The position numbers and the translations under genes are program-made. From positions 62,001-126,000 of the forward strand of contig WNYE01000063.1 in the NCBI GenBank assembly GCA_021396245.1: a stretch of DNA of 64,000 bases. Direction: 5' to 3'. Numbering within the stretch: position 1 is the first letter of the stretch; every line of letters starts with the position of its first letter. This stretch comes from Sporothrix humicola (taxonomy: Eukaryota > Ascomycota > Sordariomycetes > Ophiostomatales > Ophiostomataceae). The notes under the pieces are model-generated. The model was not told the DNA's origin and ran no database searches. It saw only the letters and a program-made list of their open reading frames with translations. Below, in pieces: positions 35,678-44,880 of the stretch.

Positions 35678-35841
35678 ATGTCTGCCGAAAAGCGCTTCTC
35701 TCAGGACTGGAACGCTCCAGGAGTCTACCGAGATGTCCTGATCGCTTTGGTCGAAGAGTACAAGCCACCGGCAGCTATTCTCAAGAAGATTGTCGAAAAC
35801 ATGAATGCGAACGGGTACCAGTTTACCTATCGTGGCCTAGA
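35678..35841 (+). CDS. Array cassette 5 (Myb-like first half)
   Basis: Starts at gaaaATGTCTGCC. Encodes MSAEKRFSQDWNAPGVYRDV ... IVENMNANGYQFTYRGL; donor GA|GTACTG, phase 2; 148 aa when joined to 36444 (junction codon Asp). A local AG at 35891-35892 would give a 51-bp intron, but the following frame carries no domain half. Confidence 0.66.
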
Positions 35842-36151
35842 GTACTGCCTTTTCGTTTATCTTCTATCTTCTGTTTTTGATCTTTAACCTTCAGTCTCTT
35901 TTCACGCTGTCATTTATTACTCCGTTCACACTCTCCCTTACAAATCATCCAGCACTTCCACACATCTCTAAATCTAAGCGGACACACATCCCTCCATCTT
36001 CACAACCACACCCACATTACCACTTTGTCTTTTACCTTTACATATTTCATTGCTTGGCTTTTCGCTTACTATACCTTTACATCTGCCTTACTTCTTCTTT
36101 CATCCAGCCTCAGCTTCATCTCTTCACTACACTGTGCTACTATACATCATC

Positions 36152-36785
36152 ATGACCCCTCATAGACACACCTGGGACGCCGATAGTAATCGAGATCTTC
36201 TCATTGCTATTGCTGACGCTCTCTCGCCTACATCCGAGCAGCTCCGTTCTATTGTCGAGCGTACCACTGCAATGGGCTACACCTACACTGCCAATGCTGT
36301 CTTGTACTTCATCCTTGTTTTACTTTTGCATTTTTATTTCACTTTGCCTCTTACTTTGCTTTCGTTTGATTAATTATCTTATTTTCATTTTTTTCCCATG
36401 ATCCTTTTCATTCCCTTTTAAGTCATATACTAACTTCTTCCAGCCAGCACCTCCAAAAGCTCCGCCGCTCTGCCGGCGATGGCAGCACTGGTTCGGCCCC
36501 TGCTACCCCAAAGACGCCCAAGGCGGCCAAGCCCCGGGCCAAGACCACGCCGAAGAGCGGTGGGAAACGCAAGGCCAAGACGGAGGATTCAAGCGACGAT
36601 CAGGCCGGCGCGGACCCATCGACTCCGAACAAGAAAATGAAGACTGAGGAGGCCGAGGGTTCTGAGGATCTCTCCGTCAAGAATGAGTAAGTCACCATGC
36701 CCATAGACGTCTACACGTTGTCATTTTACTAACATCTTTCTACAGACTCACTTCCGAGACCGACAACATCTCTGATGCCGTCTAA
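36152..36785 (+). CDS. Array cassette 6 plus shared exons: small Myb-like protein with basic/acidic tail
   Basis: Exons 36152-36303, 36444-36686 and 36746-36785 (introns 140 and 59 bp, both with tactaac branch points) give 144 aa. First half: HTWDADSNRDLLIAIADALS ... MGYTYTANAV. The shared exon completes the domain with QHLQKLRRSAGDG, followed by a Pro/Lys-rich basic segment (KAAKPRAKTTPKSGGKRKAK, likely nuclear signal), an Asp/Glu/Ser-rich region and the end ELTSETDNISDAV. The module is a common fungal Myb/SANT-like fold; the basic tail and the paralogues argue for a nuclear DNA-associated role. This proximal cassette has a normal-sized intron and is probably the default first exon. Confidence 0.82.
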
Positions 36786-37711
36786 GAATGGCCAAATCTA
36801 CGAGATCAACGCGCCACGGCGCTATATATCACGAGAACCACGAGAAATGAATGGAGGATATTTGCATTTATTATACCCCAAGAGAACATGGACGGCGTGG
36901 AGGGAAAAGAAATGGTTGGCCTAATTAGTGGCCGGAGAATGAGATAATGGAAGAGTTCACCGAGGGGGGATTTGTTTGCAGAGATATGATCTTTACGCAA
37001 TTCGATGATTTTCTAAACCACACCATTTGACTCTCGCCCTCTTTTGAACCATTCATTGTAGACAGTATTTTATATGTAGAAGACGTCCAGTTCCGGAAGT
37101 GAATATCAAGCGCTCAAGCTCGTAGAATACCCGAGTATTAGCCCAGTCTACGTGCCTACATTTGTTGAAGATGTCTGTTGTTTTGTCTATACCTGGCTGT
37201 TAACCTGACCAGAAAAATCTCGTGAATCTCTCAATGTGGTGTAACTTTGAGTGGATGTCGGCTTAAATGTTCGTTTGGTGAATGCTCCTTTCGTGATCTA
37301 ACTGTTGCCGTGTTGTCCGTGTTTCCTGTAAGAAGGGAAGGCTGACCATGCTCCCCGTTCTTTAAAGAAGCTGAAACCAGCAGACTGTACTTTCTTGGTC
37401 ACATCCTCCTAGACCTTCTCATTATCCTGCCAATGGCCCCTTCCATGAATCTTCCCGTGAATCTTCCCGTGAAAACTCTATAAACCGGTCCATGTACTGC
37501 GGCCCCAGGATGGGCAGAATCGCGGATGATCTTTCGGTGAACGCTCTTTCTTAAGCTGGCCCAAAGAATGTTCGAGCTACCCGCGTCAGACTGAAAGAAG
37601 GAAGACGAAGGACCTGGCCAGAATGCGTGAGTAGCATCCACTGATCTCAAAGCCAACTAAATGAAGAAAACGGCATTCACATACTAGCAGCTGGAAGATG
37701 CATGCCAAATT

Positions 37712-38580
37712 CCTTCCCATGGTGACTGGTATTTTGAGTATGCAGTATCTTGTAGATGCGACGTGCAAGGAACGAAGGGATTGTCGATGTTTCTTTGGGG
37801 GCCAGGCTGAAAAGAGGGAGTTAGTTTCACCAGCCATATAATAGTAAACGCCTACCAAGTGCTCCTTCTGAGTGCTCTTTCGTGGCCGGTACCACAAGAA
37901 GAAGTCTGCACGGCGTGAAGAAAAAGGCGGTGACGCGTCTCCTCCCAGAGCCAGGTGGAAAGGGCGACCAAGATTCATTGTCCTCCTATTGACGGACGCT
38001 TGCAGACTGTTCCTTCCATGGCTGGCCTCGCTGGTATCGTGAGTGCTGGGCTTGTGGATTGCGTGAGGATCGAACGAGGTATAACAGTCTCTTCTCCCAA
38101 GAGAGAAAGCGGGAAGAAAAATCATGATTGCTCAGCCAGTTATCGATAGCACCTGCCATGTGCTCCTCTTCTGGCCGACACCGTGTGTAGATGGCCGTGG
38201 TGCTGTGTGAGGAAAGAGCAAGCCATGCACTATCTCCTTTCCAAACGTAAATTGGAAAGAGCGAGGTAATGTGGCCAAGGAAAATGCAGCTACGTGATCT
38301 ATCTAGAGGAATAAGGAAAGCGCGCCAGTCACCAGCTCTTCCCAATGGTTACTGTTGTAGTCTGTACCGTGTGCAGACGCCCTGCTGGACCGTACGAGGA
38401 AAGAGGGACAATGCCATAGTCTCTTTGGCAGTGATAGACCAGAACAAACGCCGACAGGAAGGCTGAGGGGCCCTATTATTATTTGATGCTTTCTTCGCAG
38501 CCTTCTGTAGCCTGTACTCTGAGTGAAGTAGTCTGTCGTGCCGTGGCAGGAAAGTGCAGGTCTCTCACGGTGCCTTTTCT
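37712..38580. repeat. Degenerate tandem repeat, about five copies of a ~90-bp core
   Basis: Cores begin near 37712, 38011, 38153, 38336 and 38490. Most open with CTTCC-CATGG-like words, continue through TGTACC/GTATCGTGAGTG and GTAGTCTGT/GTAGATG blocks, then AGGAAAGAG/AGGAACGAAGG and a TCTCTTTCC-like end. A second word, TGGAAAGNGCGA, recurs at about 37958, 38251, 38591 and 38692. Similarity was judged by eye and is partial. Confidence 0.4.
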
Positions 38581-39836
38581 AGAATAACCTGGAAAGTGCG
38601 AACAGCCCATGCTTGACCACATGCTCGACCACCTGTCCTTCACCCGGAAGGCACGATTGATATACCCCAAGCTCAGCCCATGCAACATCTGGAAAGAGCA
38701 GACAAGGATACTTTTGCGTGGTTGCTCCTGCCTATGAGTGAACGGGAGGGTGGCCACGGCTTTGAGCCTGGTGGAGAACGGCATAAAGACATGGCCGACG
38801 TAGGAAGCCGCTAGGCAAAATAACACAACAACAGAGCCCCTGAAAGTTTATCAACACTTGTTGTGCAATCTGCCATTCACTGCCGCGAAAAAGGCATGCA
38901 GAGTCTGACCACGGCTTGCCTTGCCCCCTCCAACGCGTCGAGAAGTGCACCTTTGCCCCCGAAACAAACGCTTTGCCAGCCTGCCATCCTCAGAGATGCC
39001 GGTGCTTCCAAGCCAGGAAACAGACCTTCCTACCCCTGAAAAGCAGAAAGAGCTGATGCCAAACGTGGAACAAAGGCGTTGCCACTTGCCTGCCTTGGAC
39101 ACAAAAAAAGAGAAAAAGAAAACGAAAAAGAGTCCCAATTGTTCTGCAAAACAGACGTGGACAGCCACTCTCCTCACAACAAACACAGAGACATACCCAA
39201 ACCCAACCACGTCCTGTCTTCCTCGTGTCTTTCAGAAGAAGACGGTGTTTTAAGAGAAGAAACAGCGTTATCTTCCCATGGACAGCCAACCTTCCAGGCC
39301 CCGAAAGACAAACAACGCCGTCGCTGGCCACACGATAAATAGATGGACAAACTTTCTCGAGCGATGCACCAGTTCACGACTAAATAGTGGTTCTCTGCCG
39401 TCTTTGACGCGTCAACAGCAGAACATCTTCACGAGGAAACGGTTCCTTTCGTCGTTGAAACTGTAGGTATGCTTTTAAGTTAGTATGCCATCAACAATAA
39501 AATATCAAGGCCCCGAAAGAAAATCATACCTATTGCTGACCATCAGAGGACAGGCCTTGCCTGCTTAACACAGACAGACAGGATGCTTCATCCTGTATGT
39601 TAAGAAGTTGTGAAAACAGCACGTCTGCTCACAACCACAATGAAGCATACCTGACTCTACCAATATTTTGACCGATGCAACGCGTCAACCATTGTCCATC
39701 TTCGACCCACCATGCCCTCCAAAAAGAAAGAAGATGTTGTGGTTAATCATGACATGGCATACCTTTTCCGTCAACCGGAAATAATAAAGACACCGTCTTT
39801 TTTACTGCATATTGTGCACACAAGAAGTGTCTCCTA

Positions 39837-39898
39837 TGACCTTGACAAGGCTCACCCATCGTGATGACCGATGGGACCTTTTCTGAACGATAAGGTCA
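39837..39898. repeat. Nested inverted repeats
   Basis: Outer arms TGACCTT (39837-39843) and AAGGTCA (39892-39898) enclose inner arms CCCATCG (39855-39861) and CGATGGG (39869-39875). A separate pair TAGGTATG (39464-39471) and CATACCTA (39525-39532) lies 300 bp upstream. May be hairpin remnants of a mobile element. Confidence 0.5.
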
Positions 39899-40321
39899 AA
39901 AACCACAAAATAACATGCAAAGCAAGCCAGAGCCTGCGAGGCATGCTTGATTTGTGATGAGCACTTCGGCTTTCATACCAGAAAAAAAGCTGGCAGTATC
40001 CCAACGCCGCATCTTCCGTGTTCAAAGGACATTAGTCGTTTCTAGCCATGACACGGATTACCTTGTCTATCGACAACAAATAATGGAGGTAGCTCTCAGC
40101 CATGTCGCAAGGCAATATGGACGGGCTTTGTCGGGCCCGTCCCCCATGCCTTTCTTCTATGACACGCATGGTATCGATATTTCCATAGCCTGATAAGACT
40201 ACCCAAAGACCAGAGGCCAAAGGCCAAAGGCACAGGATCCAGCCTGAAGCATGGGATACCATATGTTGAAAGAGGCATAAGTTGAAAACAACTGCTTGAT
40301 TTTATCCAGGTTGTTTGATGG

Positions 40322-40582
40322 CTCATATCTGAGTTAATGGGTTTCGGCAAGACAACTCTGAGTATGCTTGGTGCCATTGCTGAGTCGACCAAAGAGCCAG
40401 ATAGGTTAGCTTCCTCTGAAAAACCCAACGACTTCAAAGATGTCCAAATGAGCTCGCGATCCGACCGATTAGCCTTGACACCATGCCACGGTCACCATTC
40501 CCAGTACCTCGAATGGTTGCTGGACAGCCAAAGATTTGACGATAAAGACAACTTGTGTTCGGCAGTACCGTCACCGAACTGA
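40322..40582 (+). pseudogene. Possible SNF2-helicase fragment (Walker A region only)
   Basis: The open frame contains LISELMGFGKTTLSMLGAIA, very like motif I of SNF2-family ATPases (hydrophobic-x-D-E-M-G-F-G-K-T). It is preceded at once by a TGA and is followed by unrelated sequence and a stop. No later helicase motifs are visible nearby. Read as a decayed relic; a chance match is possible. Confidence 0.3.
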
Positions 40583-43500
40583 CATCCTTCATGACGCCTT
40601 AACATCCGGACCCTGCTTTGGAACACCACACTTCACCAATAACGATAGCAGCCACACATATCAACTGTAACGAAGTATTGTTTTCTCGTCTAACCCTGGT
40701 AGTATAGACCCTTTGTTTGGTGGCATTGGTGAAGGGAGCTCTCTCTTTCCTAGGCCACTCCCATTGTCAAATCCCAGACAGTCTTTGAAAAGAAGGCTCA
40801 GTCTCTCAATCTTGGAACATGCCGTGTGGGCCATTGATATTGGTCTTGACGGAAGCGGTATACACTGCCTGGAAACATGTTAGTATATTTCCTCCGGAAC
40901 AAAGTCTTGACGTGTTCATATACAAACACTGATACGAGATGTACATCTTGTCTGTCAGACTTAGAGCGGATAGGGAGACAGTCCTTCTTGAGGCCACATC
41001 TCCAGCCTTGCCATCATCTATGCTGCTGACGTTTGTCATGGTACTTGAAAGGAGAGGCGGCTATTGTAGTGTATCAGAATTTCTGGCAGAGAGAATGATA
41101 CTCTTGTGACACACGTTAGTATCTAGAGACACCTTTGAAGTCGGAAATGTTGGTACTAACCTCTGACAAGCATTTTCCATCTGGCCGAGATACTCAATGT
41201 ATCCTTTGTTGTACTGCCCTGGAAGCTGGGAAAGGCAATGCTATTATCGGCGCCTTGTGTCCAACTCTGCGAGTCACATACGTCTTTGGGCCTCTTCAGG
41301 GAGCGGGGCTAGAGAACGCAGGCTCGTTCTGCAAGTTCTTGTACAATTTTCCAATCTATGCTATCCTCCCCCGCAAGGGTCTGAGGGCCGTGTGGCCTGT
41401 GGCATGGGCCTGTCATCTTTGGGCTCGGTGTCTGTGTGCTCGCCACCTTGAAAGTAGATGCGTCTCTTCTTTCCTGGATGTTAGCCAGGAAGCCGCTGCA
41501 GTAGGCAAAAGGGAATCTCTGGGCAAGTGCCTAGGAGCCTTGATGGTTGGAAGAAGCTGCATTCGCGGAGTGGAGAACGTGTTGAGCTTGGAGCCCCAAG
41601 AAGCTCATCCTCCAGGGTTTTCTTGGTTGCTTCAGAGCTTCTTCTTGGATTCTAAATGCCTGCGGCCGGAAAGCGGCAACACACTGGACATCGTTAGAGG
41701 CTGGATTCTCTTCGGACAGGGATGCAAAGAGCAAAACTCTGAAGCTGCAGTCACCCTCCTTTCTGGGCACTGGAGCGCGGCGTCTTTTCGTTCTGGCTTG
41801 AGGCCGGCTCAATGAAGCTTGAATGGATCCCCGGACGAGTGTTTTGGGGAGCCAAGAAGCTGCCCTGAGCCTTTCAACTCTTTGAGGCTGCTGTCCAGTC
41901 TTGGTCTCAGAAAAAGAAAATCTCTTTCGAAAGTCAGAGGCGAGCTCTAGCTGGAAAAGAGCTTAAGCGGGCCAAGCTTGAGTCAAAGACGAGTGTCTTC
42001 TGGCTGGTCTTGGATCGGCGACAAAGTCTGGGTGTTGGGATCGCTCTCTTGGGTCGTTTCTCTATCTGGGGGAGAGGATATAACCTTCTGTTCCTTTGGG
42101 AATGTATGGGGATTTGTTGTCAAAGGCTGGATGCGGGGACGGCGAACCTCAAAAGCTGTCAGAAAAGCTTTGGTTAGCTGGGTCGACAAGTGTCGAAGAG
42201 AACACTCTGCCAGGGACAAAAGGCTGAGGAAAGTGTTACCTGGCAGCAAAGGGAAGACATTTCCTTTCCCTCCTCTTTATTTTTTCGCACTCCTCGTTCC
42301 TCTTCCTTCTTATACTTTTTCTTCTCTCCCCGCATTGTTTTTATTCTTCTCTCAAACGGAGACAGAGACGTCGGCGGATGGAGGGATAGGAAAAGGCGAC
42401 TGACGCGTTCAGGCCCCTTTCAACTTGACGGTGACGATCTGGCCAAAGTTTTGATTTCTCAACGCGTTTTCTGGCTGTCGATGGTTCTCTGCATCTTGAC
42501 GCCAAGCCGGCCTCGAATCGAGCTTCGAATAGGGCGCGACACCGGACAACAATCAAGAAGAACAGCTCTGTCGCCTTTCCGGAGCGTCGGGGAACTTGGA
42601 ATGCTGGCGATGGACAACAGGAGCTACCGGAAATCCGTGTCTAGATCTGCTGTCGGCACCTTCCACGGCTTTCCTTTCTTCCAGAATTGTTTATCGAGGA
42701 CTGTCGTCGGAAGGGGATAGTTTCTCGTCACTCCTGTCGTCTTTTTGCCGTGTCAAACGAGGCGAATGCTCTTCTGCAGTCGCTGTCCGTATTTGTCGGC
42801 ATTTTGGAGGCCCTGTTACGATCGTGTTTGCGGCCATGTTTTGGTGATCGATCTGGTGGCCGTTCTGAGATCAGCCTGTCGGCTTTACTGGTGAAAATTG
42901 TTGCAAAGAGAGAGAGCATCGCCAAGGCTGTGGCTTTGAATAACAGAGGGCCAATCCTGTTGATTCTTTGCTCAGCCTTGCCTTGGCCAATACCGGGAGT
43001 GCCAAAGACGAAAACAGGGAAAGACATATTCAAGGGCTAGCTGCCTCGGGGGAGGATTGAAGGGTAACAAAGGGGCCTAGGGGACAAAGAATACAGTGCA
43101 GTCGTCAAGGAAGGTACGGAGATCGTCGAGGACAGCTAGCCTGTGGGCAGACATCCGGGGAAAGCAATGCTTTTCGGAGCTGGAAATGCTGGCAATGGTC
43201 TTCTTTGTCCATTATCACCGGCCATTTGATATTATCTACAGTTGCATCAGAGGTATCGCAGTTCCAGACAATTTACAATATAGGGAAGACAAATACACAT
43301 TAATTCTAAGACTTCTATCAAGCGGAAGGCGGCAGACCCTCTCTCTCCTTCACTGACCAGTCCCCCTTGGTCGTTTGCGTCCTTCCTAGTGTGGCCATGG
43401 TCGGTCGTGGTCAACGTGGTCGGTCGTGCCTGCCGTTTGGGGGTTCAAGGACAGTTGGTTGGTCAGACAGCCAGGCAGCGAATTGATTTCGCGTTTGCTC

Positions 43501-43899
43501 CTTCCGTGACGTGACTGCTAAAATCCGCGTAGAAAAAGCCCTGTTGGCCAAAAAACCCCGCGTGAATTGTTGTGGCCTCAAATCTCTCTCTTTTCACACC
43601 AAACTTTTCAAACCAAAACAAGCACCCTTTTTGCACCACCTGCATCGCACAGCCATCACATTCACGCCTGACTTCTTGACACCCGTTTCTTGCCCTGTGG
43701 ACTATTTAATCTCCCCTCCTTTCACCTTTTCTCCCAACACTCCCCCTCCCTCGCTCTCTTTTGACCATCCTACATCCCAAAACATCTGCCTCTTCTTTGC
43801 AAAAGACGCGTCTTCTTTCTGCATCCATCCTCATCTATCCCTCATCCACTTCAAACCAGCACATATTCAAGGCAACAAAGCACTTTATCCATCGCAATC

Positions 43900-44880
43900 A
43901 TGTCTGCAGCTGAACAGGTTCAGTTTTTGCTTGCTTGTATCAAGCACTCCTCCGCCGGCGGCAAGGTTCGTCTCGTCCCCCATTTTCATACCCTCCTCTC
44001 TTTGGACGCTTCTGTCTCGTCCTGTTATCTCTTGACTTGGTCTCACATCACTGACATTTATCGCATCTTCTCTCGCCTCTGCGAACAGATTGACTTTGCT
44101 GCTGTCGCCACGAACCTCAATATCCCTACAAAGGCCGCCGCGTAATTGAACCTCTACCCGCCTTGCTTTTATGCCTCTATTTCTTGCTTTCTTCTTTTGT
44201 CTCAGTTTGCATTCACCTGTTCTTTCCCACCTTTCCCTTTGCTAACCAGCCTCTGACTCCTTACTGTCACACTCTCTCTTCGCAGTGCCAAGAGATACGA
44301 GAGACTCAAGAAGCGGGCCCAGGCAACCGACTTTGGTGCCTGCCCTACCCCGGGCGATGGTAGCTCCAACGCAGATGAGGGTGAGGGCGACGACCTCGCC
44401 ACCGCTGCCGGCGAGGCCACTCCCACTCCCAAGCCCAAGCGTCGCACTCCGGCCAAGCCCCGTGCCAAGGGCAAGGGAAAGGCGTCCATTGCTGCCGGCA
44501 CAAGTGATGCCATCCAGGCCAACGATGCTGGCTTGACCGACGAGGCCAACGCCCACGATGGCGATGCCTCTGCCATCTCCAGCGAGCCCCCCAAGACTCC
44601 AGTGTCGGCCAAACGCAAGCGCGTGTCTGACGATGACGCATTCGGAAACCCGCCAGACACCGACAACGGCTCTGCCAGCGAAGCCGCTGCGGGCTATACC
44701 GGAAGCCGCTTCATTGCTGTGAACGCAACCCCGACTCGTCAGCCTGTGCCCAAGCGTGCAAAGGCTCAGCTGGCCGCCGCGGCCATCAAGACAGAGGCCG
44801 ATACCTGTGCCAAGGAGGATGAAGAAGACGCCCTTGCCGCCGTGAAGCACGAGCAGCACGAGGGTGATGAGGGACTTTGA
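43900..44880 (+). CDS. Myb-like (Myb_DNA-bind_8 style) protein with Lys/Ala-rich tail
   Basis: Exons 43900-43965, 44089-44141 and 44286-44880 (introns 123 and 144 bp) give 237 aa. The domain covers the first ~55 residues and is split twice: EQVQFLLACIKHSSAGGK, then IDFAAVATNLNIPTKAAA, then AKRYERLKKRAQ. This is the textbook fungal form (F-L-L-x-C-I, K-I/V-D-F-x-x-V-A, K-A-A-A-K-R-Y-E-R). If the second intron is retained, the codon at its donor reads GCG-TAA and truncates the protein inside the domain. The tail has PKPKRRTPAKPRAKGKGKA (nuclear signal, AT-hook-like), SAKRKRV, PKRAKAQ and acidic ends. Probably nuclear DNA or chromatin binding; target unknown. Confidence 0.88.

Larger units (their letters stand above)
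33679..36785 (+). repeat. Tandem array of six Myb-like first-exon cassettes sharing one downstream exon pair
   Basis: Six diverged copies of one domain-half, each with its own ATG, lie head-to-tail at 33679-33916, 34218-34366, 34646-34782, 35244-35416, 35678-35841 and 36152-36303. Spacers are 261-461 bp and C/T-rich. All six end at the same homologous point in a GT donor in phase 2. Only after the sixth is there an acceptor followed by the conserved second half (QHLQKLRR, 36444). Each donor therefore keeps frame with that single acceptor. Predicted proteins of 139-155 aa would differ only in the N-terminal half of the domain. Whether the distal splices happen is not shown by DNA. Confidence 0.75.
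36786..43899. other. Seven-kb gene-poor stretch with degenerate repeats
   Basis: No intact gene recognised. 37.7-38.6 kb holds loosely similar tandem segments; 39.46-39.90 kb holds inverted repeats; 40.32-40.58 kb a SNF2-helicase-like scrap; 41.1-43.0 kb mixed sequence with open frames on both strands but no convincing family; 43.5-43.9 kb the C/T-rich leader of the next gene. The pattern fits decayed mobile or duplicated sequence. Confidence 0.5.

Noticed and set aside
41135..41815. 226-codon plus-strand frame in the gene-poor stretch
   Set aside because: Opens with TTG, shows no recognisable family, and the opposite strand is also open; probably chance.
42728..43027. Minus-strand frame with a P-loop-like FVFGTPGIGQGK
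   Set aside because: No downstream Walker B or other motif and Gln in place of the usual Lys; too weak for a call.
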